The notes: generated by a model from the letters alone, not told the origin. Positions 7,200-16,930 are shown, counted from the stretch's first letter. The stretch: DNA of 17,500 nt from Botryococcus braunii (GCA_002005505.1 MVGU01000843.1:95001-112500); one strand, 5' to 3'. Translations and numbers: made by a program.

Positions 7200-7453
7200 T
7201 TACCGTCCTTTCTTTCCCGATTGTGAATTTAGTGCCCCCTCTAACAACATTGTTTATCGGACAGTATCAGGAATGCCCAGATTCCCGGGCGGTGAGCCAG
7301 GGCTCAAACAGCTGCGAAGCACGAGCCTGAGCCCCAAAGAAGGAGTTAGGCAGCCATGAGGGAAAGCAGGAGTGGAACTTGCGCACGACAGAGTTGATAT
7401 AGTCCTTGTGTTGCAGGCACGTTTGCACGTGCTGGAGCCATGCGAGCAAGCAC

Positions 7454-7491
<38 letters not shown>
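7200..7491 (+). repeat. Dispersed repeat copy 1, ending in A37
   Basis: 7200-7451 closely matches 13720-13972. The match starts at TTACCGTCCTTTCTTT and ends at GAGCAAGC; here it is followed by C, A, CC and 37 A, whereas the other copy continues with different sequence. The poly-A directly at the breakpoint suggests retroposition of a plus-strand transcript of this repeat. No clear target duplication is visible. The minus strand is open in both copies (HKDYINSVVRKFHSCFPSWL in each), so the repeat may derive from a coding sequence. Confidence 0.8.
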
Positions 7492-7495
<4 letters not shown>

Positions 7496-7715
7496 GGGGA
7501 GTTGGGAATCGTCTTTATCTGCAGGGGAAATGCGTGTGATGGGTGGGAGGGGCGGCAGATGATGATGCCCAGGATGGGGTGGCTGCCCTCGCTGGCTGAA
7601 CGTGTTTTCCCCCACTTTCAGGTGAGACCCTATCCTCATATTCCCTCTTTTGACAGCGCCTTCCTACCTTTGCCTCCCCACTCCCATCGCCACCTTCCCA
7701 CTCCCTTCCTTCGTC

Positions 7716-7794
7716 TTCCACGCCCCTCCATCCCTCCCTATCCCCTCCTTGATCTTCAAGGAAGGGTTAGAGAAGGGAGGAGGGGCGTGGGAGG
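7716..7794. repeat. Pyrimidine/purine hairpin
   Basis: CTTCCACGCCCCTCC near 7716 is answered by GGAGGGGCGTGGGAG near 7780, with further CCCTCC/GGGAGG pairing inside. This pyrimidine-rich arm followed by a purine-rich arm could fold as a cruciform or triplex. No gene is recognised between 7500 and 8320. Confidence 0.65.
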
Positions 7795-8325
7795 AGCAAA
7801 TCTTTATCATCAAGGGGGGCTGCTGCCACCTGGCAGATCATGGACCGTCCCCTCGACTGCTACCGCAGCGGCCTACGGGACCTCCCCCATACTTGCCATG
7901 TGGAGCACCTTGAGGGGGAAGCTATCTGTGCCGTGAGGTGGGCATTACCTGTGCTGTGGAGGTGGGCGTTACATGTGCCTTTTACCTGTGCAAATTGCGA
8001 GGGCATTCGTATTCCAATCCAGCGCTTTTTCCTCTGCCAATCCAGACCCCCCATTCAAGTTGCTCAGTACCAACGGGCCTCAACACATGACTGCCTGTGG
8101 GAGAGAAGGGGGAGGGGGGCGATGCTGACCATAAAGATCCAGCATCCAGCAAATCCTGGCCCACGCAGGGACCGCCCGCGCCGGGGGTTGGTGTGGGGCA
8201 TCCGTGTCCAGCAGATTCTCCTTTGTGGGCTATCCTGTAAGGTGGCAAGAGCAGTCCAGAGAGGAGTGAGCGCGGATGTGCAAGGCAGCGCTGGGAGGCG
8301 GCGGGCCCGCATCGGGAGGGAGCGC

Positions 8326-8567
8326 TGGAATGGCCTAGGAAAATGGGCTGGATTGGCATAGGGAAAATGGCTGGATTGGCACCAAGGGGGAAGGGGGTGG
8401 ATTGGTAGAGGAAAAAGGGTTGGATTGGCATAGGGAAAATGGTTTGATTGGCACAAGGGGAAAAGGGGGTGGATTGGCACAAGGGTAAAAGGGGTGGATT
8501 GGCACAGGAAAAAAGGGTTGGGCTGGCATAAGGAAAAAGGGTTGGGCTGGCATGGGAAAAAGTGTTG
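8326..8567. repeat. Minisatellite, about 10 units of 22-30 bp
   Basis: Units follow GGATTGGCAYARGGRAAAAGGGT with length variation, mostly in the A and G runs. The last units change GGATTGG to GGGCTGG. On the minus strand all three frames stay open, giving repetitive CQSNPFSL-type peptides; this is a property of the repeat, not evidence of a gene. Confidence 0.93.
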
Positions 8568-8877
8568 ACTTCCATTCCACAAGCTCAGTGGGAATGTTTT
8601 GTTTGATTGAAGTTTTAAGCCTTGGGGTCTCTGAAAGTAAATCGTGATCCTGTCAGAGGCCACTGAATGTAACGCAAGTTCGACAACTCCCCCCCCTCCC
8701 CCCCCCCCCCAAAACAAGTTTGGAGGAGGTTTGACCTCCCCAAAGCAGGGTATGTGACAGTCTCACGTACCCCCGTGAGGGAGGGGTAGGTGACAGAGTG
8801 ACTTAGACCACTGTTTGGCCTTTTTGGGGTGTTTTTGCTGTTAGATTATTTTGGATATTTTTGTAGGAATGAGACTT

Positions 8878-8893
8878 GTACACGTACGTGTAC
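8878..8893. repeat. Perfect 16-bp palindrome
   Basis: GTACACGTACGTGTAC is perfectly self-complementary. It lies alone between the C-rich tract ending at 8710 and the 32-bp tandem array. No function can be assigned. Confidence 0.8.
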
Positions 8894-8961
8894 TTGTACC
8901 TGCGATATTACAATTGGTTGTGGTCCCATCAATTCCTATTCCTATAGATATTTCTCCCCCT

Positions 8962-9212
8962 GATATCCTATTCCTATATATTTTAGTGACCCTGATATCC
9001 CACTGCTATAGATTTTACTGACCCTGATATCCCACTGCTATAGATTTTAGTGACCCTGATATCCCACTGCTATAGATTTTACTGACCCTGATATCCCACT
9101 GCTATAGATTTTACTGACCCTGATATCCCACTGCTATAGATTTTACTGACCCTGATATCCCACTGCTATGACACTCATCCTACACCTATAGTTAAATATC
9201 CACCCTGATATC
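8962..9212. repeat. 32-bp tandem repeat array
   Basis: GATATCC starts recur at 8962, 8994, 9026, 9058, 9090, 9122 and 9154, an exact 32-bp period, with a diverged copy at 9206. The unit contains GATATCCCACTGCTATAGAT and then TTTACTGACCCT. The central units are almost identical (TTACTGACC against TTAGTGACC). It is non-coding on both strands. Confidence 0.95.
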
Positions 9213-9344
9213 CTTCTGCTACTTTACATAACAAGCTGCTACAACTAGAATGCCATTACTCTACTTTTTCACTCTCCTAATATAAAACAAAACCACTCCT
9301 GCTTGAAGACTAATCCATAGCCCTGAACTGTGGCAACAAACGAA

Positions 9345-9438
9345 AGCCAAACCTGACAACAAGATGGGGAAATGTCCCAAATAATCTACTAAAAGCCAAA
9401 CCTGACAAGGAGATGGGGAAATGGCCCCAATAATTCTA
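9345..9438. repeat. Tandem duplication of about 48 bp
   Basis: GCCAAACCTGACAA...AGATGGGGAAATG.CCCAATAAT.CTACT occurs twice in succession, with a few substitutions. No gene is recognised between 9213 and 9630. Confidence 0.85.
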
Positions 9439-9659
9439 CTCACTTTCAGACCAAATTAATCAATCGTGAGAAAAACATCAACAACTAATATGTATGAAAA
9501 TAAATCTATTGCCTTGAACAACCTCTTTGCAAACGCCAAAGAAACAGAAGGAACTACGGTGGTAGAAATTGCCTCACCCGGCAGACATACCCCTCCAACA
9601 ATCAGTGATCTTGCTCCTCATTGCCAACCTATCAGCAGCATTGACACCGTGCTGAAACC

Positions 9660-9925
9660 GTTACTCTGATGCTACATTTAGCAAAATTTGACCAGCTCCC
9701 GCGTGCTGGTTGTCTCTCAGCGGTGTGTTGTTGCTGCAATTGGCTGATTCTCAAAACCGCCTGGAAAGCGGTACCGATTACCATTTGCCACGCAGTCCCC
9801 CAACGACTACATGGATATTCGATTTGTTGTAGTACTTCGAATCTGGGGATTCCTGCAAAGCCAACGTCCTTCTCAGCACACACCAGACCAAAAAAATCAT
9901 CTATGCTGTAAGACGGCATCCCATG
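9660..9925 (-). CDS. Possible coding exon, unknown protein (weak)
   Basis: The minus strand is open from about 9955 to 9632. A good acceptor (CCGTCTTACAG) ends near 9910, and the frame after it reads IDDFFGLVCAEKDVGFAGIP and later WGTAWQMVIGTAFQAVLRIS. Composition is protein-like with no low-complexity sequence, but I recognise no family, and the plus strand is also open for 80 codons at 9669-9911. A second acceptor-like TTTGCAG sits inside. The relation to the exon-like piece at 9960-10080 is unclear. Confidence 0.25.
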
Positions 9926-9944
9926 ATAACTAACTCTTTCCTGC

Positions 9945-10078
9945 TTTTCAAGCACTTTGCAGGATTGCGTCCGTGAAGCAGAATGACAACATCAGTACAA
10001 ACAGTACAACTAAAAACCATGAGGGTCCTTTCCAGTTCATTCCACAATTGACCATCAAAAGACCCTTGCAACGCAGAG
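9945..10078 (-). CDS. Possible coding exon, unknown protein (weak)
   Basis: After a GTTGCAAG acceptor-like site near 10072, the minus strand reads GSFDGQLWNELERTLMVF, then CTDVVILLHGRNPAKCLKSR. The longer open frame runs on through the CA repeat upstream, which argues that the real edge is near 10075. GTTAGT near 9943 could serve as a donor. I do not recognise the family. It could be part of the same transcript as 9660-9925. Confidence 0.3.
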
Positions 10079-10133
10079 GATATAACACAACTCGGAGCGC
10101 ATGCGAGCGCGTGGGCGTGGGCGTGGACGTGGG

Positions 10134-10160
10134 CACACACACACACACACACACACGCAC

Positions 10161-10252
<92 letters not shown>
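10134..10252. repeat. (CA)n microsatellite with GCGTGG lead-in
   Basis: About 59 CA units with a few CG interruptions, preceded at 10107-10133 by GCGTGG units. A long minus-strand frame runs through it as Val-Cys repeats, which I regard as an artefact. Confidence 0.97.
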
Positions 10253-10255
<3 letters not shown>

Positions 10256-10299
10256 AAGAACAGAAAAGGGGAAGGACTTACTTCTGAGATATTTATGGC

Positions 10300-10530
10300 C
10301 TCAAAATTTAGCCAAGTCGTCCAACTCGTCTTCCTGTAATCATCAGTTCCCACCAAAGTCATCAACCATAACCAAAACCAAGTTCCATCAAAATCAAAAG
10401 ATTGCTGCATACATAGGGAATCAAGAATAACTAACTCCTGAAGCAGATGAAGCATTTTTACCTGGAGATCCATGAGCTCGGGATCAACAAGGGACGCCTT
10501 GCAAAGAGCGCTGACATCAACCTGCAGCAA
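10300..10530 (-). CDS. Possible coding exons next to the tandem array (weak)
   Basis: On the minus strand, CTGCAG near 10522 is an acceptor-like site. The frame after it reads VDVSALCKASLVDPELMDLQ and reaches CAG|GTAAAA near 10460, a good donor. Reading through instead gives MLHLLQELVILDSLCMQQS. VDVS... resembles the VDIS... encoded on the same strand in each unit of the array at 10684-11690, so the array may be a duplicated exon of this gene. The product is unknown. Confidence 0.3.
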
Positions 10531-10683
10531 ATTGTACCAGGCTGTCAAGGGTGAATATTTTTCAAATAACAAAACTATACGTAAAAAAGAAAGACATACA
10601 TTGTCCCTGCTCATTTAAATTACATCTGTTTGACTGTGACAATCAAGGCAAACATTTGAAGTTTAGCAGCAGCGACAACACAA

Positions 10684-11690
10684 AGGATTACTATCTGCAA
10701 AGAAGCAACGATGCAAGCAGAGCAGGAACTCACGAACAGCATATGTACCTGCTGGCGACATGCAACATCTGCCGTAAAGGTTGCTGATGTCCACTGCCAG
10801 ATTCTTGCAGCAAGAGCAGAAACACTTCAAGGAGGAGCTCTGCACGCCTGGATTTCAAGGTCGAATGCAAAAAACAAGCAGCAACAGCGACAGCACATAG
10901 GATTAACTATCTGCAAGCAAAGATGCCGCGATGGGAGCAAGGCAGGAAATCGTGAGGGCACCGAAAGCCAAGCACAGCGTGTACCTGCTGCCCGGGACAT
11001 GAGACATCTGCTGAAAAGGTTACTGATATCCCAATGCAATACTCCTGCAGCAAGACGAGGAACACTTCAAGGAGGAGCTCTGCACGCCTATATTTCAAGG
11101 TTGAATGCAAAAAACAAGCAGCAGCAGTGACAGCACAAAGGATTAAGTATCTCAAAGATGCAGCGATGCGAGAAAGGCTGGAAATCGTGAGGGCTCCAAA
11201 AGTCAAGCACGGCGTGTACCTGCTGCCCAGGGACATGAGACATCTGCTGAAAAGGCTACTTATGTCCACTGCCAGCCTCCTGCAGCAAAAGCAGAAACAC
11301 TTTAAGGAGAAGATCTGCACGCATGGCAGTCAAGAGCGAATGCAAAAAACAAGTAGCAGCAGCGACAGCACAAAGGATTACTTTCTGAAAGAACAGAAGC
11401 AGCGATGCAAGAAAAGCAGGAAATCATGAAGGCTCCAACAGTCAAGAACAGCGTGTACCTGCTGGATGGCGACGTGCGACATCTGCTGACAAGTTTGCTG
11501 ATATCCACTGCAAGACTCCTGCAGCAAGAGCAGAAACACTTCAAGGAGGAGCTCTACACGCCTGGATTTCAAGGTCGAATGCAAGAAACAAGCAGCAGCA
11601 GCGACAGCATAAAGGATTACTTTCTGCAAGCAAAGAAGCAGCGATGCAAGCAAAGCAGGAAATCATGAGGGCTGCAATGCACGAACAGCA
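10684..11690. repeat. Tandem array of four 215-240-bp units plus a partial one
   Basis: The landmark AGGATTA recurs at 10684, 10899, 11139, 11374 and 11613, giving periods of 215, 240, 235 and 239 bp. Each unit has GTACCTGCTG, a GACATG..ACATCTGC block, CTCCTGCAGCAA, AACACTTYAAGGAG and AGCAGCAGCAGYGACAGCA. Units differ by substitutions and by small indels that change the frame. On the plus strand single units stay open (LLQQEQKHFKEELYTPGFQ); on the minus strand each unit has an acceptor-like and a donor-like site around VDIS-type sequence. Neither reading is proven. Confidence 0.88.
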
Positions 11691-11807
11691 TATGTACCTG
11701 TGAGGAAAGGTAGGTGATCACCTCATGAGACGGTCACCCGACAACTGTCGTCCACATGGACTGGCTGTGGTGACTCTCCACAAATGAGGCATCGGGGGGA
11801 GTGGCCC

Positions 11808-12112
11808 TGTAACGGTCTCCTTCCAGGTACTACTAAGCCAGCATTACCTAAGTCAGTCCCCCGTCACATGTGATGTCGGGACCTTACCCATCTGGCGTAC
11901 CGTACAGTCCCCGAGGTCTTGTACCTCCATATGCATATAGGGCATGGGAACCAGGGCCAAGGCTAGAGAGGGAATACATATACATATACAGATGGATATC
12001 ATTCATCTATCGTTGGCATAGCCAACTGATGTAACTGGCATCTGGCCTTATTCCTAAGTCCTATTCCGATGTCTCCCTATCTCTTCCTTTCCTTAGCGCT
12101 TCCAGCGCTACA
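11808..12112 (+). mobile_element. Solo LTR (305 bp) with GGCCC target duplication
   Basis: It starts TGTAACGGTCTCC, identical for 13 bases to the inner element's LTR, and ends GCGCTACA. Exactly flanking it is GGCCC, at 11803-11807 and 12113-12117. The interior shares only scattered motifs with the 288-bp LTR, such as ACATGTG, GTACCTCC, AGGGAATA and a CTCTTCC stretch near the end. No internal domain or second LTR is present, so recombination between two LTRs probably removed the rest. Orientation is taken from the TGTAACGG end. Confidence 0.85.
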
Positions 12113-12757
12113 GGCCCGGTGTGTCTTTCGGCAGGATGCTGTTCTCCAAACCTTCGTCGCCCGCAAGGCCGTGAGGAATGGATGTAGTGTTCCGGGCAGG
12201 GGGAAAGGAGAAGCGGCGGGTGGGGGGGGGGAGATAAAGGGACAAAGAACAGTTTTTGGGAAAACATGGAAGGAAGGAAAAAAGGGAAGAAACTCAGAAA
12301 AAAGGGCCAGGAAAAGAAAGAAAAGGAGAAATGAAGAATTAAAAACGGATTGGTTTTGGTGGGATGCGAGTCAAGAGGGAGTACTTGGCATTTGGTTGAG
12401 GGCACAGCATTTGGAGTGGCAGTGCCATCTCTTATATAAGCGATTCAGAATGTTTTCTTTAGTACAATGCGCATGGAGGTTCGAATCGATGACCATAGCT
12501 ACATCTCTGAGGTTCAAGTCCTTCAGAAACCTTGAGTTAATTGCCTAGTCCCCTTTTTTGTATAGCTTGGGGGCATGCTCGCCGCCCCCCCCCCCCCAAC
12601 CCCGACCCTACCGGACTTGGGCATGATGCCTCGGCTCTCTAATTCCCTTCCCTCCCCTCGCGGCCTCTCGAATCTGCTGCTCCTCTCCCAACCATCCATC
12701 CTCTCCTGAACAACCAACCCCATCCCCCCAAAACACATTTCTTGGCTTGTACCGCAG

Positions 12758-12793
12758 CAGGGTGATGCTGCAGTTCCACTCTGGCCTGGCGAG
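12758..12793 (+). CDS. Candidate small exon (weak)
   Basis: A pyrimidine-rich acceptor (TTCTTGGCTTGTACCGCAG) precedes this short segment, and GAG|GTACAT is a good donor after it. The frame could be QGDAAVPLWPGE or RVMLQFHSGLAR. It is too short to identify and rests on splice-like signals only. Confidence 0.2.
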
Positions 12794-12975
12794 GTACATA
12801 TAGGCTTTGACGGGGTGCTGTTGTACAAGAGAGAATCGGCTTCTATGGGAAACTGTGTGATTGGCTCCAGGTATAGTGTGATGTAGTTTCGGTGGTGTAG
12901 TTAGAGAGATCTTTCGTGGAAACTGTTTGTTTTAGGAAAGGAAATGGTATTACTTGAGATTTCTCTTGCCACAGG

Positions 12976-13138
12976 ACATGCTTTGCCTCTGCCTGTGTGC
13001 TGGTGTCGTAAGGGAGAAACTTGAAGAGCAGTTTGTGGATGATGGGCTGCCGAATCACAGTGTAATTTTGTGGTTGCTGGGGCTGCACAGCATGTGCTGC
13101 CGCCTGGAGACAACAAACCCTGGTTCGACTACAAGGGT
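12976..13138 (+). CDS. Candidate exon, unknown protein
   Basis: The acceptor TTTCTCTTGCCACAG ends at 12975. The frame then reads DMLCLCLCAGVVREKLEEQF, VDDGLPNHSVILWLLGLHSM, and CCRLETTNPGSTTR, with a possible donor AAGG|GTCTTC at about 13139. Composition is typical of a folded helical protein and lacks repeats. The minus strand is also open here, so coding on this strand is not certain. No family is recognised. Confidence 0.35.
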
Positions 13139-13286
13139 CTTCCCTTGCGATGGTATGCTTTTCTTTCTTCCCCCCCCCCCCCCGGGGGGATCTTGACACA
13201 AGTCACCGACCCTTGCCTCTTGGAATTTCTACATAAGAAGAGAAGACGGGCTCCGTGTGCGTACACGTTGCTCACTGCGCGCAGAA

Positions 13287-13474
13287 ATATGTAATACCTG
13301 CATAGACCAGGAGACCCCGTGTCGGTGCCATCCACCTGTGGCTCTTGGATCGTATCCATTGGGAGCATACCACGCGTTCCCTTGCAAGAACTATTCTTTA
13401 ACGTAGCATCCTTGAGGGTTGCTGGGTGGAGGGCACCGACACGGGGTCTCCTGGTCTATGCAGGTATTACATAT
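13287..13474. repeat. Perfect 43-bp inverted repeat around 102 bp
   Basis: 13287-13329 and 13432-13474 are exact reverse complements; they include ATGTAATACCTGCATAGACC and its inverse. The pairing continues imperfectly inward (GGTGCCATCCACC against GGTGCCCTCCACCC). It fits a small foldback element, but no target duplication is evident. Confidence 0.9.
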
Positions 13475-13719
13475 ATATGTGACTTGCAAAATCGAACTTG
13501 GGGATGGAGAGCGAGAAACAAAGAGAGCAAGACGAGAGGAGAGTTGGGGGGAACTCTTGCCACTGAGATCTGTCCCTGCAATCTGCTGAACGTGCATTTA
13601 CAAAGAATCACATTATGATTACACCACCCTATTCTTATCAAACGCGTGTCAACACTGGCATCACACGCGTTTTACATCTCATCTCACGCTTAAGCTTTGA
13701 GCTGGTCAGACGCAACCTC

Positions 13720-13972
13720 TTACCGTCCTTTCTTTTCCCGATTGTGAATTAGTGGCCCCCTCTAACAACATTGTATCGGCCAGTATCAGGGATGCCCAGA
13801 TTACCGGGCGGTGAGGGTAGGGGCTCAAACAGCTGCGACGCACGCGTCTGAGCCCCTAAGAAGGAGTTAGGCAGCCATGAGGGAAAGCAGGAGTGGAACT
13901 TGCGCACGACAGAGTTGATATAGTCCTTGTGTTGCTGGCACCTTTGCACGTGCTGGAGCCATGCGAGCAAGC
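13720..13972. repeat. Dispersed repeat copy 2
   Basis: This copy matches 7200-7451 with few differences but has no poly-A. Past the breakpoint it continues into sequence that is open on the minus strand, so an open minus frame of 94 codons spans 13749-14033. It includes SLLAWLQHVQRCQQHKDYIN and SVVRKFHSCFPSWLPNSFLG. This copy may be nearer the source. No family is recognised. Confidence 0.8.
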
Positions 13973-14537
13973 TCCGCGACTCCATCCTTGCCTTCCTGTT
14001 TCGTGCGGCACCAGCAAAGGCTTTAAGCAGCACTTGAGGGCAAGGGTTCCCCAGTGGGGCGACAATTATGTACGCAAAGCCATCCCTTTTTCACTAACGA
14101 GGCACTGTTCAGTAATTGTCGCGCGCACTGTCATGTCAGGGACAAGTGAGACAATACTGATTGCACATGAGATAGCTCCCGCGCAGGGGGTGAGGGACGG
14201 AGAGAGGGAAGGAGGCAGGGAAAGAGTTGATCGAGCAAGTTTCGATGTAAAGAAGCGGTCCCCGGCTTGTGTCCAACATGCAGTCCCAGACACAGAGGTA
14301 TTCAAAAGCGGACCTTAGCACTCAAAATGGCATTCGCAAAGGTGCTACTTATAAGATTGGCTTCTAGCAATCAACTGCACATGACGGCTTCCCAGGTCCC
14401 TCAGCTTGTGGGCCACAAGATGCACTGCCAACGGGCCTCTCCTGCAGATACGTGCCGCTCTCAAAATTCATCCGCCCCCCCCCCCCCCCAAAGAGACAGA
14501 GATAGAGAGAAAGGGGTGGAAGGGGGGAAAGGGGTGG

Positions 14538-14733
<196 letters not shown>

Positions 14734-14899
14734 CAAGCGTGCATGTTTATGTGTGTGGGGGGAGGGGGCCGGGGGGGAGATGTAGATGTGGAAAAGAGGC
14801 GGTGGGCATTGCAAGGGTTTGATTTCTTTTTTGCCATGTGCCTTGGAGGCAGCGTGCGTGGATCCAGTAAAATATATAAAGTCCAGCCTTTCTCGATTT

Positions 14900-15250
14900 G
14901 AAGAGGGAAAGGGCCGAAGGGGGAGGAACACCGCACCAGTGCGAGCAGGCCTGCGACCAAGAGAGCCGCTCCTGGCGTCCGCACAGCACAAGCGCGGCCC
15001 AGGCTCTCCAGCCGACGTGCACAAGGATGCTGCAGCGCAATTTTAGTACCTCTTGCAACGCATGCCGCAATTGCCGCGAGCGCGTGGCCAGGGCCCTCCA
15101 GGCCATCCAGCTGACGTGCACGTTAATCAGACGCCGACGTGCAGCGCCACGTGCTGCTGCAGCCGCTCTACAGTGCGACGCGGCCCTCGCTTCTTGCAAT
15201 GCCCACAGGGCCCGACGGGAAAGGGACTCCCTCGAGAACGTGTGTGCCGC
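14900..15250 (-). CDS. Probable exon of an Sfi1-like (centrin-binding repeat) protein
   Basis: After an acceptor (GTGGTCCAG, ending near 15251) the minus strand is open and reads AAHTFSRESLSRRALWALQE, RRLINVHVSWMAWRALATRS, RQLRHALQEVLK, then LVHVGWRAWAALVLCGRQER and WSQACSHW. Regularly spaced Trp after hydrophobic/basic helices (SWMAW, GWRAW, ACSHW) resembles Sfi1 repeats, which form a long helix that binds centrin at spindle poles and basal bodies. Where the exon ends is unclear; GAG|GTACTA at about 15047 would be a good donor, but the repeats continue past it. Neighbouring stretches on the same strand carry the same type of repeat. Confidence 0.5.
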
Positions 15251-15644
15251 CTGGACCACACATGTGACATGTCACTGGATTATAGGTTGGCATTGGGTTC
15301 GTGGGGACTCGTAGAGCTGGACTGCACATGATACATCTGTTGATGCGCGTTGGGTTGACATTGGGAGTGTGGACTATAGTAGCTAGTAGGTATTGTACTG
15401 CACATGACATACCTGTTGCTGAGTTTTTGATCGGCATTGGGATTCTGGGGACTGGTAGCGATTGTACTGCATGTGGGCCCTGCATATATATCTTTTAAGT
15501 ACATTTGGAAAGCGCCGGAATACGCCATAGGTTCCCCATGTTCTGCATGCCCCGTGTATATTATACTCTAGAGTATCATATACAGATCTGCATGGTTGCG
15601 ACTCTCTCAAGACAGGGCGCAAGCCGAGGCCTGCAATGGATCAA

Positions 15645-15890
15645 ACCTGGTCTCGGTCCTTCTGGAGGTCATCCACGTGGTGGCACCAGACGTGCAGGGC
15701 CTGCTTCAGCCGCAAAGCCCTGAACCTCCCTGCCTCACGTGCAAGGGCATCTAACAGAAGCCCCGTACGGCTACCTTCTTGCGCCGCATGCGATCGCCAG
15801 CCCGTCAGCAGCTGCTGCAGCCGCCTTCTGTAGAAGTGCCACGCGGCTGTCTCTTGCATGGCTGCCATTGTGACGCGTCTCTCGACGTAC
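15645..15890 (-). CDS. Probable exon of an Sfi1-like (centrin-binding repeat) protein
   Basis: A GTGATGCAG acceptor near 15891 and a CAG|GTTTGA donor near 15643 frame an open minus-strand stretch that begins YVERRVTMAAMQETAAWHFY. It continues RRRLQQLLTGWRSHAAQEGS, and then LREAGRFRALRLKQ-like basic sequence leading to ALHVWCHHVDDLQ. AWHFYRRRLQQLLTGWRSHA and LKQALHVWCHHV look like single Sfi1 units (helix, L..LL..W). This is the cleanest of the three stretches, because splice signals and repeat content agree. Confidence 0.55.
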
Positions 15891-15993
15891 TGCATCACGG
15901 GGCTTCAAACGTATCAGTTCTCCTCAAACGAAACATGAATCAGACACATGTGGATGAAATCCCTCTGGCAAACTCAAGCACTACTCCAGGTAT

Positions 15994-16193
15994 TAAGGGC
16001 TGTACTGCTGTTCAGGTTTGAGGGCTGTACTGCTGTTCAGCTTTGAGGGCTGCACTGCTCTTCAGGTTTGAGGGCTGTACTGCTGTTCAGGTTCAGGGAC
16101 TGTACTACTGTTCAGGTTTTTAGGGCTGTACTGCTGTTCATGTTTAAGGGCTGGACTGGTGTTCACTTTTAAGGGCTGTGCTGCTGTGCAGGT
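15994..16193. repeat. Minisatellite, about 8 units of 25 bp
   Basis: AGGGCTGTACTGCTGTTCAG followed by a T-rich end repeats with few substitutions. It lies between two Sfi1-like stretches, so it is probably intronic. Confidence 0.94.
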
Positions 16194-16484
16194 CGATTTG
16201 TGCTTGTACACCTCCCCCACCCCATGATGCCTCAAGCCCAATGCGTGGCACTCCCTGTTGCTCGGTATAAAAATGATGTGAATCTTCCACAATACATCGC
16301 TTCCGTTTGCGGGGGCAGGCAGAGGGCCTCTCAGATGAAATGGTATGGGTATAAAGTGATTCACGTGACAAGTGCAATGTCGGTCTTGCACTTCTGTGTT
16401 TTGCGGGTTGGCAAGTTTTGCGGGTGAGCCGGGATCCAGGACACGTGGAGCATTCCTCATCAATATAGCGACACTAACATAGAT

Positions 16485-16645
16485 CACGTGTGGGTGGAAA
16501 GGGACACACACCGAGTGCCATGCGGCCCATGCGAGTCTGCAAGCGGAATTCTCCTGTACCCACAGGAGGTGCAAGGCCGCATGCTTGTGTGCTGCAAGCC
16601 TGCAGCACGTGTGCTCACGCCAGCATCGCAGGCTTTGCCTGCATT
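16485..16645 (-). CDS. Probable exon of an Sfi1-like (centrin-binding repeat) protein
   Basis: The minus strand after ACACAATGCAG (near 16640) reads QSLRCWREHTCCRLAAHKHA, then ALHLLWVQENSACRLAWAAW and HSVCV, with CTCG|GTGTGT as a possible donor near 16508. LRCWREH, LHLLWVQ and AWAAWHS have the Trp spacing seen in the two downstream stretches. The longer open frame around it is largely minisatellite and not a guide to the exon edges. Confidence 0.45.
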
Positions 16646-16676
16646 GTGTCCGGGGATGTATCAAAGAGGCCATATC

Positions 16677-16930
16677 GTAACTGACTAGAGAGGCAGTATC
16701 ATGACTGATTAGAGATGCAATTTCGTGACTGATTAGAGATGCAATTTGTGACTGATTAGAGATGCAATTTCGTGATTGATTAGAGAGACAATGTCGTGAC
16801 TGATTAGAGAGACGAATTCGTGACTGATTAGAGAGACGATGTCGTGACAGATTAGAGAGGCCAAGGCCATGGTCATATTGTGATTGATTTGCGAGGCAAT
16901 ATCTTGCCTGATTTGACAGGCAAAATTGTG
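16677..16930. repeat. Minisatellite, about 10 units of 24 bp
   Basis: GACTGATTAGAGATGCAATTTCGT recurs, with later units changed to GAGAGACRATGTCGT and finally to GATTTGCGAGGCAATATCTT. It lies upstream of the Sfi1-like stretches on their strand. Confidence 0.94.

Noticed and set aside
9901..10614. A single 237-codon minus-strand gene
   Set aside because: The frame passes through a 59-unit CA repeat; exon-like sequence exists only on either side of it.
12505..12525. Box B-like GGTTCAAGTCC, and GGTTCGAATC at about 12479
   Set aside because: Neither has a D arm, anticodon arm or acceptor stem at the right distance.
13660..13700. TTTTACATCTCATCTCACGC then TTAAG as another inverted LTR/polypurine junction
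   Set aside because: It lacks the G/C run, the preceding sequence does not match either LTR, and no partner LTR or target duplication is seen.
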